A DNA stretch of 64,000 nucleotides from Ramlibacter rhizophilus (GTDB taxonomy: Bacteria > Pseudomonadota > Gammaproteobacteria > Burkholderiales > Burkholderiaceae_C). Location of the stretch: assembly GCF_004681965.1 (NCBI RefSeq), contig NZ_SMLL01000005.1:372001-436000 (forward strand). Direction: 5' to 3'. Both the position numbers and the translations under genes were made by a program. This document shows positions 17,419-25,842 of the stretch, piece by piece. Position 1 is the first letter of the stretch. Each line of letters begins with the position of its first letter. The notes beneath the pieces are model-generated. The model worked only from the letters and a program-made list of their open reading frames with translations, was not told where the DNA came from and did not search any database.

Positions 17419-17817
17419 TCACTCGCGTCGATGCGGATTTCCGACGTGCAGCACGCCTTTGCGCCTGGGGTTCGCATTGGCCGCGGCCTCGCCCGGCTGG
17501 CGGCACTCCATGACGTGCCGCCCCCGCCCGGGCGGCGTCACGCTCAGGCTGCGGGCACTGCGCTCCGCGGCGATGCTGCGGCCCAGGCCGCTCACGAACT
17601 CCTCTCGTGCAGGACCCTGCGCCCGCACCCGGAATTCCACCGGCACGCCCGGCTCCACCACGACCTCGCGCGGGTCGATGAAGTTGGGACCGCAGACGAT
17701 GTTCACCACCTGCACGCCGCGCGCGTCGGGAACCGCATACCAGGCCTCGGTGCCGATCTCCTGGGCCGAAGCCGCGACGGCGCCCGCAAGGGACAGAAGA
17801 AGAAGGAGCGGACGCAT
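17419..17817 (-). CDS. small secreted protein, possibly cupredoxin-like
   Basis: A 132-residue protein with a clear signal peptide (MRPLLLLLSLAGAVAASAQ). The mature part has the beta-strand pattern of a cupredoxin fold (VVNIVCGPNFIDPREVVVEP, GVPVEFRVRAQGPAREEFV, then GRGRHVMECRQPGE). Two cysteines are present, but the His-Cys-His-Met copper ligand set is not visible, so a copper role is doubtful. It lies 23 nt after the stop of the giant secreted repeat protein on the same strand, suggesting co-export or co-expression. Function unknown. Confidence 0.72.
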   Translation of the reverse strand: MRPLLLLLSLAGAVAASAQEIGTEAWYAVPDARGVQVVNIVCGPNFIDPREVVVEPGVPVEFRVRAQGPAREEFVSGLGRSIAAERSARSLSVTPPGRGRHVMECRQPGEAAANANPRRKGVLHVGNPHRRE

Positions 17818-17840
17818 CGGCGTCCTTCGAGCCAGGCGCG

Positions 17841-20786
17841 TCAACACGTGTAGGGCTCCCAGTAGTAGGTGCTGATGGTGGGTACGTAGCCGGGATTGGC
17901 GAACCTGGCCCGGTACAGGCCACCTTGGTAGCTCACGATGGACCCTGCCGGGTAGTTCTGGTAGCGGACCCACTGCGGGTAGGTGCACGAGGGAGCGGGT
18001 GCGGGTGCAGGTGCAGGTGCAGGTGCAGGTGCAGGTGCGGGTGCTGGCGCAGGCGCAGGCGCAGGCGCAGGCGCAGGTGCAGGTGCAGGTGCAGGTGCAG
18101 GTGCAGGTGCAGGTGCAGGTGCAGGCGCAGGCGCAGGTGCGGGTGCGGGTGCGGGTGCGGGTGCCGGTGCGGGTGCCGGTGCCGGTGCTGGTGCCGCGCA
18201 GTCGATCCGCGTCCAGTACGAAGGCGTCCACTCCGGCGGGCTGTTGATGTTCCACACGGTCGAGGAAATCGGCAGCGCTTCGTAGGCAAGCCCCAGCCGC
18301 ATGACACGCGCCCCACCCAAGTACCGCGTGGACGAACTCCAGCTGGCGAAGTTGCAGCTCGGTGCGGGAGCTGGTGCCGGTGCCGGTGCCGGCGCAGGCG
18401 CAGGCGCAGGCGCGGGTGCTGGCGCGGGTGCAGGTGCAGGTGCAGGTGCAGGTGCTGGCGCCGGCGCCGGCGCAGGCGCAGGCGCTGGTGCCGGTGCCGG
18501 TGCCGGTGCAGGTGCTGGCGCTGGCGCTGGCGCTGGCGCTGGCGCAGGCGCAGGCGCTGGCGCAGGCGCTGGTGCTGGTGCTGGCGCGGGTGCTGGTGCT
18601 GGTGCTGGTGCTGGTGCTGGTGCTGGTGCAGGTGCGGGTGCGGGTGCGGGTGCGGGTGCTGGCGCTGGTGTCGGTGCTGGTGCCGGCGCAGGCGCGGGCG
18701 CAGGCGCGGGCGCAGGCGCTGGTGTCGGCGCAGGCGCGGGTGCGGGTGCCGGAGCAGGCGCCGCGCAACTGATGCGCGTCCAGTACGACGGCGTCCATTC
18801 CGGCGGGCTGTTGACGTTCCAGACCGTGGAGGAAACAGGCAGCGCCTCGTAGGCCTCACCGAGCCGCAGCACACGATCACCACTGAGGTAGCGCGTCGAG
18901 GCATTCCAGCTTGCATAACTGCAGGATGGTGCTGGTGCTGGTGCTGGTGCTGGTGCTGGTGCTGGTGCTGGTGCTGGTGCCGGTGCCGGTGCAGGCGCGG
19001 GCGCTGGCGCGGGCGCTGGCGCTGGCGCTGGCGCTGGCGCTGGCGCAGGCGCAGGCGCAGGTGCAGGTGCGGGCGTCACCACTGTTGCCGACACCTCGCC
19101 GCTGCGGCCACTTTCCGTGGATCCGTTGCTTGCCGTGACCTGGTAGTACCAGGTGCCCGGTGCAAGGCCGGTGTCGCTGAAGCTGGGCGAGGTGATGCCC
19201 GTGCGGTACGGCGTGTCGCCCATCTGCCCGGGCGACGTGCCCCGGAAAATATTGAAGGAGGTCGCGCCCGTCGGCGCCGTCCAGCTCAGGTCCACGCGAT
19301 CGGCCGCGGCCAGGGCCGTGAGCCCCGTGGGCGCCAGCAGCGCCGCGCTCGCGAAGCGGGCCAGCACGTTGCGCGTGGTCTGCTTGACGGCCTCGTTTTC
19401 CAGGTTGCGCCAGCCGTAGTTGTCCAGGCCCCAGTTCCACTGCATGGTGCCGGTGGCGAACACGATCGAGCCGCTGGCCGTCGTGTAGGTGGTCATGTGC
19501 GAGCTGCCCCAGGGGTCGGGCGAGTCGGCCAGGCGCCGCAGCCCCGGCGGCGAGAAGCCGTTGTCGAAGATGGCGTCGGTCTCGTAGCCCAGCAGGCCGC
19601 CGAAGCGCGTGCCGAGCGCCACGCCCGTGTTGGCAAAGCTCCAGTGCCCGGGATCGGACACCACCATGTCGCCGTTGAAGGGGTCGCCGTGGTACATCAC
19701 GCCGACCAGCTCGTTCTCGGGCCGTGCAATGGGGTCGTTCACGCCGAAGACCGGCCCCAGGTCGCGGTACCGCGCGGTGATGTAGCGGTCGTTGCTGCGG
19801 TCGGCATCCAGCGCCAGCGGGTCCTGGCTCTGGGCCGCTTCCTTGTAGGCCACGATGGTGCGGTCGGCCTGGCCCGAGGCGCTCGGCTCCAGGCGGATCT
19901 GCCAGTAGGTCTGGTTGGCCGAGAAGAAGCCCAGGTGCACGCCCTGGGCTTGCGCCTGGTGCACCCCGGCCTTCATTTCGTAAGTCCAGTACTCGTCGTG
20001 CCCGGCGATGAGGAGCGCGCGATGGCGCGTCAGGCGCGCGGCGTCGCGGTGCAGGTCCAGGTTGGTGATGTAGCTGAGGTCGTAGCCCTCGCGTTCCAAA
20101 AAGCGCAGGAAGTAGATCTCCCAGTTCAGGAACTTGCCCGTGCCGGCATCGGCCCAGCCCTGGCGCTTGTACGGACGGTTGAAGGACAGCTTGCGCGCGG
20201 GTGCGCCGCCGCTGTTGTAGGGGTAGAGCGACTTGCCGCCCCAGTTGTTGTAGGCCTGGTGCGTGGTGACGGCGCTCTGGAAGGTGAAGGGCGCGCGCGA
20301 GTCGTCGTCGCGCACCACGAACATGATGTAGCTCTGCGAGCCCGTGCTCGGCGTGAGCTTGGCCAGGTAGACGCCGGTGGGCCAGTCCCCGGTGGCCGGA
20401 ATGGTCAGGCGGTATGACTCCGCCCATGCCGCATCGACCATGCCGGTCACCGGGTCCGGCGCGGGGACCGGCTGGCGCGTACCCGGCAGGGTCACCGTAT
20501 GCACCCGGCGCGCGCCCGCCCCGCCATACCAGCCCATCCGGTAGATGGTCATGGTGTAGCTGGGCGCAGCGCTGCTCACGAAAAAGCGGATGGTCTCGCC
20601 GCGGTTGACGCTGGTGTGGGAGGCGTAGCCCTCCACCGTGGGGTTGTCCGCGAGCGCCGTGAGCGGCCAGTCGCTATGGCCGGGCTTGGCGTTCTCGAGC
20701 TGAATGACGTTCTGCTGGGCCAGCACCGCCAGCGAACAGGCGAACACGGCGGCACCGAAGCTGATCCTGATCGTGCTGGCGAGCAA
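17841..20786 (-). CDS. large secreted protein: N,N-dimethylformamidase-like domain, FN3, Ala-Pro linkers and three C-terminal modules
   Basis: A 981-residue exported protein. A TTG at 20786, eight nt after AGGAAAGG, gives a good signal peptide ending AVLAQQ; a TTG seven codons upstream also exists. Residues about 40-480 resemble the large subunit of N,N-dimethylformamidase (RMGWYGGAGARRV, THQAYNNWGGKSLYPYN, GHDEYWTYEMK). Residues about 485-570 look like fibronectin type III. Three Ala-Pro linkers follow (about 571-620, 675-809 and 864-932), separating three Cys-bounded modules. Modules 1 and 2 are near copies (both contain SPPEWTPSYWTRI) and module 3 is divergent (STYYWEPYTC); they resemble CBM5/12-type carbohydrate-binding units. 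A cell-surface or polymer-bound hydrolase is the best guess; the substrate is unknown. Confidence 0.85.
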   Translation of the reverse strand: MLASTIRISFGAAVFACSLAVLAQQNVIQLENAKPGHSDWPLTALADNPTVEGYASHTSVNRGETIRFFVSSAAPSYTMTIYRMGWYGGAGARRVHTVTLPGTRQPVPAPDPVTGMVDAAWAESYRLTIPATGDWPTGVYLAKLTPSTGSQSYIMFVVRDDDSRAPFTFQSAVTTHQAYNNWGGKSLYPYNSGGAPARKLSFNRPYKRQGWADAGTGKFLNWEIYFLRFLEREGYDLSYITNLDLHRDAARLTRHRALLIAGHDEYWTYEMKAGVHQAQAQGVHLGFFSANQTYWQIRLEPSASGQADRTIVAYKEAAQSQDPLALDADRSNDRYITARYRDLGPVFGVNDPIARPENELVGVMYHGDPFNGDMVVSDPGHWSFANTGVALGTRFGGLLGYETDAIFDNGFSPPGLRRLADSPDPWGSSHMTTYTTASGSIVFATGTMQWNWGLDNYGWRNLENEAVKQTTRNVLARFASAALLAPTGLTALAAADRVDLSWTAPTGATSFNIFRGTSPGQMGDTPYRTGITSPSFSDTGLAPGTWYYQVTASNGSTESGRSGEVSATVVTPAPAPAPAPAPAPAPAPAPAPAPAPAPAPAPAPAPAPAPAPAPAPAPAPSCSYASWNASTRYLSGDRVLRLGEAYEALPVSSTVWNVNSPPEWTPSYWTRISCAAPAPAPAPAPAPTPAPAPAPAPAPAPAPAPTPAPAPAPAPAPAPAPAPAPAPAPAPAPAPAPAPAPAPAPAPAPAPAPAPAPAPAPAPAPAPAPAPAPAPAPAPAPAPAPAPAPAPAPAPAPAPAPAPAPAPAPSCNFASWSSSTRYLGGARVMRLGLAYEALPISSTVWNINSPPEWTPSYWTRIDCAAPAPAPAPAPAPAPAPAPAPAPAPAPAPAPAPAPAPAPAPAPAPAPAPAPAPAPAPAPAPAPAPAPAPSCTYPQWVRYQNYPAGSIVSYQGGLYRARFANPGYVPTISTYYWEPYTC
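17991..18196. repeat. hexanucleotide repeat encoding Ala-Pro linker 3
   Basis: Tandem GGTGCA, GGCGCA, GGTGCG and GGTGCC units, read on the minus strand as alternating Ala and Pro codons for about 68 residues. Loss or gain of whole hexamers keeps the frame, so linker length may vary between strains. Confidence 0.95.
18360..18763. repeat. hexanucleotide repeat encoding Ala-Pro linker 2
   Basis: The longest block, about 400 bp (135 residues), with patches of one hexamer type (runs of GGTGCT near 18590-18630, runs of GGCGCT near 18515-18540). Two Thr codons replace Ala, near 18669 and 18723. The patchy order suggests slipped-strand or unequal-recombination expansions. Assembly errors are a risk here. 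Confidence 0.95.
18927..19075. repeat. hexanucleotide repeat encoding Ala-Pro linker 1
   Basis: About 150 bp (50 residues) of GGTGCT, then GGCGCG/GGCGCT, then GGCGCA units. It joins the FN3-like region to the first C-terminal module. Confidence 0.95.
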
Positions 20787-21040
20787 GCGGGGAGCCTTTC
20801 CTCGCAAGCCGAGCGGGCAACTCCACCTCGACCATCAGCTTGCCGGGCTCATTGTGCAAAGCGGTTCACACTCTGAGGCGCGGCTGTACACGCAGAGACT
20901 TACGTTACGTTTTCTGTAACGGTTGCTCGGCCGTTGCGATGCAGTTTGAGGAAGTCGCGCGCCTTGCGTCGGCCGGCCGTGGAGGGGGTGGCGGGAGCCT
21001 GCCCGGGCATCTCAGGTCATTGAAATCACAAAGTCCTGTT
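20787..21040. promoter_or_regulatory. intergenic region with operator-like palindrome
   Basis: This gap between the secreted-protein start and the SDR stop has no convincing gene. It holds CGTTAC (20903-20908), seven bases, then GTAACG (20916-20921), a perfect 6-bp palindrome inside a local AT-rich patch about 120 nt upstream of the secreted-protein start. It could be a regulator binding site; the regulator is unknown. A hairpin reading is also possible. Confidence 0.35.
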
Positions 21041-22060
21041 TCAGCTCGCACCCACCGAGCCCGTGACCGGCAGCACGATGCCCGTGATGTAGCTGGCGCA
21101 GACCGGCGAGGCGAGGAAGACATAGGCGGGCGACAGTTCCTCCGGCTGCGCGGGCCGCTTCATGTCGCTGCCCTTACCGAACTCCGCGACCTTCTCGGCG
21201 GGCCGGTCCGCCACGTTCAGCGGCGTCCAGACCGGGCCCGGGGCGACGCAGTTCACGCGGATGCCCTTGTCCAGCAGGTTGCTCGCCAGGGACATGGTGA
21301 AGGCGTGGATGGCGCCCTTGGTGGCCGAGTAGTCCAAAAGCTGTCCGCTGCCGCGCAGCCCCACCACCGAGCCGGTGTTGATGATGGACGCGCCGGCCTT
21401 CAGGTGCGGCACGGCGGCGCGGGCCATGTGGAAGTAGCCGAAGATGTTGGTCTTCATGGTCTCTTCCAGCCGTTCGTCGGTGATGTCCTCCAAGCTGTCC
21501 GCGTGCTCCTGGAAGGCCGCGTTGTTCACCAGGATGTCGAGCTTGCCGAACGCCTTGAGGGTTTGCTCGACCGATTTCTTGCAGAAGACCGAGTCCTTCA
21601 CGTCCCCTGCGATCAGCAGGCATCGCCGGCCTTCCTTTTCCACGCAGCGGCGCGTTTCCTCGGCGTCCTCGTGCGAGCTGAGGTAGACGATGGCAACGTC
21701 GGCGCCCTCGCGCGCATAGAGCACCGCCACGGCGCGGCCGATGCCGGAATCGCCCCCCGTGATGAGCGCCGCCATGCCTTCGAGCTTGCCGCTGCCGCGG
21801 TAATCCGGCGCGTCAAAGCGCGGCTTGAGCTCCATGTCGGCTTCAAGGCCCGGCTTGGGCTGGTGCTGGGCCGGCAGGTCCTCGGGCTGGCGCCGCGCGC
21901 CCGCCTGCACGGCCTTCTGGCCGGAGGCGCCCTGCCCTTCGGACGTCTTTCTCTCCTTGTCCTTGCGGTCCTGCTCGCGTTGCAGCTCGCGCTGGTGCTC
22001 GGCCGCCTGCGAGGGATCGGCCTGTCGCGTCGCGTCGCGCGCGCCGGGTTTGTCCTTCAT
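21041..22060 (-). CDS. SDR family oxidoreductase with long charged N-terminus (YghA-like)
   Basis: A 339-residue protein. Residues 1 to about 90 are highly charged and low-complexity (EHQRELQREQDRKDKERK), followed by the YghA-like lead-in MELKPRFDAPDYRGSGKLEG. The Rossmann domain has TGGDSGIGRAVAVLYAREGA, the NNAA motif, the catalytic serine in INTGSVVGL and the YSATKGA pair. AAGGAG lies eight nt before the ATG. The subgroup includes stress-associated aldehyde/alcohol and sugar dehydrogenases; the substrate is unknown. The charged extension is common in stress-type relatives from soil bacteria and may be disordered. Confidence 0.9.
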   Translation of the reverse strand: MKDKPGARDATRQADPSQAAEHQRELQREQDRKDKERKTSEGQGASGQKAVQAGARRQPEDLPAQHQPKPGLEADMELKPRFDAPDYRGSGKLEGMAALITGGDSGIGRAVAVLYAREGADVAIVYLSSHEDAEETRRCVEKEGRRCLLIAGDVKDSVFCKKSVEQTLKAFGKLDILVNNAAFQEHADSLEDITDERLEETMKTNIFGYFHMARAAVPHLKAGASIINTGSVVGLRGSGQLLDYSATKGAIHAFTMSLASNLLDKGIRVNCVAPGPVWTPLNVADRPAEKVAEFGKGSDMKRPAQPEELSPAYVFLASPVCASYITGIVLPVTGSVGAS

Positions 22061-22192
22061 GTGCTCACTCCTTGGGAGGCGGCGCAGCCGCAGGGCCGCC
22101 CCCGCCTGGCACTGCGCCGCCGATGGAGCACTATGGCCATGCGGCGGCACGCGCCGTGTAGAGCGCACCTGCGCGCCGCTGTGGGAACGGGA

Positions 22193-22657
22193 CTACAGGG
22201 GCGACAGGGGTTCGCCCTTGGCCTTCATCTTGGCCGCGATGTACTCGCCGTGCGTGACGTGCAGCAGGCTGGCAATGCGCGCCATGATGTGGTTCTCGTG
22301 CGCGCCGAGGTGGCCGTCCGCATAGGCCACCCGCCACATGTACTCGACGATGCGGATCTTCTCCTCGGTCTCCAGGCGTTCGTTGAGGACCGAGGTGAAC
22401 TGGTGGAAGTCCGAGGAGGAGCGCGCATGCTCGTGCGCGAGCTCGACCAGGCGCTCGCCTTCATCCTCGGCCAGCGGGAAGGTCTGGCGCAGTGCGTGCA
22501 GCACGGCCTCTCGCTCGCTCTCGCCGAAGCCCTCGTCGGCGCGCATGACCTCCACCAGCAGCACCGCCGTGGCCAGTTGCAGGGAGTGCTCGCGGTCGCC
22601 GGGGTCCTTCTGCGGCGCGGCGATCGAATCGAAGAGGTCCTTCAGGGTTCGCAGCAT
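22193..22657 (-). CDS. TerB-family protein
   Basis: A 154-residue, all-helical acidic protein of the TerB/DjlA-N superfamily. Two acidic loops are recognisable: VEVMRADEGFGESEREAVLH and WRVAYADGHLGAHENHIMAR, where conserved Asp/Glu residues may bind a metal. TerB proteins are linked to tellurite resistance and to membrane-associated stress complexes. The gene starts 9 nt after the stop of the hybrid histidine kinase, so the two are probably co-transcribed, at the end of a leftward series that begins with the ATP-grasp gene. The specific role is unknown. Confidence 0.85.
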   Translation of the reverse strand: MLRTLKDLFDSIAAPQKDPGDREHSLQLATAVLLVEVMRADEGFGESEREAVLHALRQTFPLAEDEGERLVELAHEHARSSSDFHQFTSVLNERLETEEKIRIVEYMWRVAYADGHLGAHENHIMARIASLLHVTHGEYIAAKMKAKGEPLSPL

Positions 22658-22666
22658 GCGGCCATG

Positions 22667-24727
22667 CTAGCGCGATGCGAGCGCCAGCAGGTGCGCCGGG
22701 TCCACCGGCTTGGTCCAGTGCTGGTCGAAGCCGGCCTCGGCGGCGTCTTCCTTGTCCTGCTGCTGCCCCCAGCCGGTCAGGGCGATGAGCAGGGGCTGGC
22801 GCACCCCCTCGAGCTTGCGAATGCGCCGCGCGGCCTCGTAGCCGCTGAAGTCGGGCAGGCCGATGTCCAGCAGCACGACGTCGGGTCGGAAGCTCTCCGT
22901 GCGCTCGACCGCGCCCTGCCCGTCGTGCGCGACCTGCACCTCGTTGCCGGCCAGCACCAGCAGGTCCGCCAGCGAACTGGCCGCGTCGAGGTTGTCGTCC
23001 ACCACCAGGATGCGCCGCGCGGTGGCCACGGCGGGCGGCCTGGCCTCGGTCTCCTCCACCGTGTCCGGCACGTCGCCGGGCTTCAGGCGCGGCAGGCAGA
23101 CGGAGAACTCGCTGCCCTGGTCCAGCCCGGCGCTGCGGGCCTCCACGCGGCCGCCATGCAGGCGCACCAGGCCCTGCACCAGCGACAGGCCGATCCCGAG
23201 GCCGCCCTGGCGCCGGTCCTCCGACTGCTCCACCTGCGTGAAGAGGCCGAAGACGCGGCCCAGCATGTCCGGGGCGATGCCGATGCCCGTGTCCCGCACG
23301 CGCACCACGACCTCGTCGTCCTGCACGTCCACCAGCAGCTCGATGTGGCCGCCGCGCCGGGTGTACTTGGCGGCATTGATCAGCAGGTTGGAAAAAATCT
23401 GCGAGAGCCGGCCCGGGTCGCCCAGGATCTCGGCCGGCTCGTCCGGGAACACGAGGCTGAGCTTGTGGTGCAGCGCTTCGATGTGCGGCCGCGCGATCTC
23501 CACCGCTGCATTGATCACCCGCACCAGGCTGGTGCGCTCACGCCGCAGCTCCAGCTTGTTGGCGGCGATGCGCGAAACGTCGAGCAGGTCGTCCACCAGG
23601 CGCGAAAGCTGCGCGACCTGCCGCTCGATCATTCCGCTGACCTGCTCGACACGCGAGCGGTCGCCAGAGACGCGCTTGATGATCGACAAACCGTTCCAGA
23701 TCGGCGCCAGCGGATTGCGCAGCTCGTGGGCCAGCGTGGCCATGAACACGTCCTTGGCCCGGTCCGCGTCGCGCAGGGCCCGCAGCAGTCGGGCGTTCTC
23801 GATCGCGACCGCGGCGCGACGCGCCAGGTCCACGGCCAGCGCCAGGTCGTCCTGGTTGTAGCGCCGGCCCGATTCGGCCGTGGCGAAGCTCAGGATGCCG
23901 AAGGGCTGCCCGTGCGCGACCAGCGGCGCCATGATGTAGGAATGGAACCCGAGCTCGCGCACGGCCGCCTGCCGCCCGGGGTCGGGAACGAAGCGCTGCA
24001 GGGTGTCCTGCGTGAGCTCCTCCACCAGCCGGGCGCGACCGCTTCGCAGCACGTCCCACACGCCGCCGGTGGTGCGGGGATCGGGGGGGTACTGCGCCTG
24101 CAGCTCCTGGGCCCGCGCGAGGCGCTCGCGGTCCTGGTGGGCCATGGCCACGCGGCGCAGCGCATTGCCCTCCTCGAGCAGGTCCACGGTGCACCAGTCG
24201 GCAAAGCCCGGCACCGCGAGGTGGGCGATCTTGTCCAGCGTGGCCTGCAGGTCGTCCAGGTCGGCCAGCTCGTCGCTGGCCCGCGCCAGGAACTCCATGT
24301 CGGCCGCCATCTGGCGCCGCGCCATGTCCTCGCGCCGCTGGTGCGTGCGGTCGCGCACGACCTTCACATAACCCGGGGCGAGCCCCGGCGCGGCGGCCAG
24401 GCACATCAGCTCACCCGACGCCCAGAACCGGTCCCCACTCTTGCGCACGTGCCAGCGCTCGTCGTTCGCGCGGCCGTGGACGCGGGCGGCTTCGCACTCC
24501 TGCTCGAAGATTCGCGCCGCCACGTCTTCGGCCGTGAACAGGCGCTGCATCGGCTGCCCGAGCATCTCGGCCTCGGTCCAGCCGAAGAGGCGCCGCGCGC
24601 CTTCGCTCCAGGTGAGGATGGTCCCCGCGTCGTCACAGCTGACGATGGCGTAGTCGAACGCGCTGTCGACCATCCGCCGGTAGGCATCGGCGGCCTGCAC
24701 CGTGGGCGTGGGAGAGGACGCGGACAT
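22667..24727 (-). CDS. hybrid sensor histidine kinase (PAS-GAF-HisKA-HATPase-receiver)
   Basis: A 686-residue soluble hybrid kinase. A PAS domain spans about residues 10-130 (FDYAIVSCDDAGTILTWSEG), a GAF domain about 155-310, the dimerisation helix carries His334 in MATLAHELRNPLAPIWNGL, the ATPase domain has NLLINAAKYT and GGLGIGLSLVQGLVRLHGG, and the C-terminal receiver has Asp621 (PDVVLLDIGLPDFSG) and Lys in HWTKPVDP. No membrane span is seen. The ATG at 24727 directly precedes the PAS fold; a longer upstream frame is a shadow. It lies between the alpha-E gene (139-nt gap) and the TerB-like gene (9-nt gap). The signal is unknown. Confidence 0.93.
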   Translation of the reverse strand: MSASSPTPTVQAADAYRRMVDSAFDYAIVSCDDAGTILTWSEGARRLFGWTEAEMLGQPMQRLFTAEDVAARIFEQECEAARVHGRANDERWHVRKSGDRFWASGELMCLAAAPGLAPGYVKVVRDRTHQRREDMARRQMAADMEFLARASDELADLDDLQATLDKIAHLAVPGFADWCTVDLLEEGNALRRVAMAHQDRERLARAQELQAQYPPDPRTTGGVWDVLRSGRARLVEELTQDTLQRFVPDPGRQAAVRELGFHSYIMAPLVAHGQPFGILSFATAESGRRYNQDDLALAVDLARRAAVAIENARLLRALRDADRAKDVFMATLAHELRNPLAPIWNGLSIIKRVSGDRSRVEQVSGMIERQVAQLSRLVDDLLDVSRIAANKLELRRERTSLVRVINAAVEIARPHIEALHHKLSLVFPDEPAEILGDPGRLSQIFSNLLINAAKYTRRGGHIELLVDVQDDEVVVRVRDTGIGIAPDMLGRVFGLFTQVEQSEDRRQGGLGIGLSLVQGLVRLHGGRVEARSAGLDQGSEFSVCLPRLKPGDVPDTVEETEARPPAVATARRILVVDDNLDAASSLADLLVLAGNEVQVAHDGQGAVERTESFRPDVVLLDIGLPDFSGYEAARRIRKLEGVRQPLLIALTGWGQQQDKEDAAEAGFDQHWTKPVDPAHLLALASR

Positions 24728-24866
24728 GACTCCTCGAGGTGGAACGACCCGCAGGCCGAAGCCAGAGCGTAACGACAAACGCCCGGCTTCGTGTGGACTT
24801 GATCGCGGTACCCGGGTTTCGCCCGATGCGCGTCTTCGCTCCAGATTGCAGAGCGTTAACTGCTCT

Positions 24867-25826
24867 TCAGTTTCCAGCCGGCACGAGGAAGTCGCGGCTG
24901 ATCCGTCCGCCCAGCTCGTTGACGCGGTCCAGGAACTGCGTGAGGAAAGCGTGCAGGCCGGTGGCCAGGATCTCGTCGATGGCGCCGTACTGCAGCTCGG
25001 CGCGCAGGCGCCCGGCGCGGCGCTGGGTTTCCGCCGACTGGTCATTGGCCACCACGGCCAGGTTGGCCACCACTTCGTTGAGGCTGGCGTGCAGGGACCG
25101 GGGCATGTCGGCGCGCAGGATGAGGAACTCGGCCACGCGCTCGGGCTTGATCACGTCACGGTACACCTTGCGGTAGATCTCGAAGCCGGAGACGCTGCGC
25201 AGGATGGCGCTCCAGTGGTAGAAGTCGTACTCCTGGTCCTGCTGGGTGGCCGTGCCGAAGAAGTCGCTGTGCACGGCGTGGAACTTCACGTCCAGCAGGC
25301 GGGCGGTGTTGTCGGCCCGCTCCAGGAAGGTACCCAGGCGCATGAAGTGCAGGGACTCGTCCATCAGCATGGTGCCCACGGTGACGCCGCGCGACAGGTG
25401 CGAGCGGAACTTGACCCACTCGAAGAACTGGCCGGGGTCGCGCTCGAACTCGCCGACGGCGAGCATGCGATTGACCTCCAGCCAGGTCTGGTTCTGGGTC
25501 TCCCAGGTCTCGGTGGTGAGCGTGCCGCGCACGGCCCGCGCGTTCTCGCGCGCGGCGCGCAGGCACGAGACGATGGACGAGGGGTTGTCCGGGTCCTTGA
25601 CCATGAACTCCATGACGGCCTGCGGCGTGATCTCGCCATGGCGCATGGTGTAGGCCGGCAGCAGCTCGCTGATGGACAGCAGCCCCTGCCACCCCAGCTG
25701 TGCCACCGCGGCCGACTGCGGCAGCAACGAGGTCTGGTAGCTCACGTCGAGCATGCGGGCGGTGTTCTCGGCCCGCTCGGTGTAGCGGGACATCCAGAAC
25801 AGGTGGTCGGCGGTGCGTGAAAGCAT
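24867..25826 (-). CDS. alpha-E domain protein (DUF403)
   Basis: A 319-residue all-helical protein starting LSRTADHLFWMSRYTERAEN, the diagnostic opening of the alpha-E family, followed by AENTARMLDV and ERADNTARLLDVKFHAV, an internal echo of the same helix. Family genes almost always neighbour a circularly permuted ATP-grasp gene, as here (16-nt gap), and often a transglutaminase and a proteasome-like protease, both absent from this window. The pair is predicted to make or modify a peptide-like product; this is comparative-genomics inference. The ATG at 25826 is the only sensible start. Confidence 0.93.
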   Translation of the reverse strand: MLSRTADHLFWMSRYTERAENTARMLDVSYQTSLLPQSAAVAQLGWQGLLSISELLPAYTMRHGEITPQAVMEFMVKDPDNPSSIVSCLRAARENARAVRGTLTTETWETQNQTWLEVNRMLAVGEFERDPGQFFEWVKFRSHLSRGVTVGTMLMDESLHFMRLGTFLERADNTARLLDVKFHAVHSDFFGTATQQDQEYDFYHWSAILRSVSGFEIYRKVYRDVIKPERVAEFLILRADMPRSLHASLNEVVANLAVVANDQSAETQRRAGRLRAELQYGAIDEILATGLHAFLTQFLDRVNELGGRISRDFLVPAGN

Positions 25827-25842
25827 GGTGTCGTCCTTGTCG

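Noticed and set aside
15924-17513. A 529-codon plus-strand frame across the KaiC receiver and DsbA-like genes
   Set aside because: It runs antisense to two genes with clear receiver and CPWC motifs and has no domain of its own.
18301-18852. A 183-codon plus-strand frame of almost pure Gly-Ala, resembling a PE_PGRS or silk-like protein
   Set aside because: It is the complement of the Ala-Pro linker of the secreted protein. The minus-strand frame has a signal peptide, a catalytic domain and Cys-bounded modules; the Gly-Ala frame has none of these.
17991-19075. Short regular repeats that might suggest a CRISPR array
   Set aside because: The unit is a 6-bp in-frame codon pair without unique spacers, inside a coding gene, and no cas genes are present.
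20840-24772. A 1310-codon open frame on the plus strand
   Set aside because: It lies opposite the SDR, TerB-like and hybrid-kinase genes and has Arg/His/Gly/Val-rich shadow composition with no motif.
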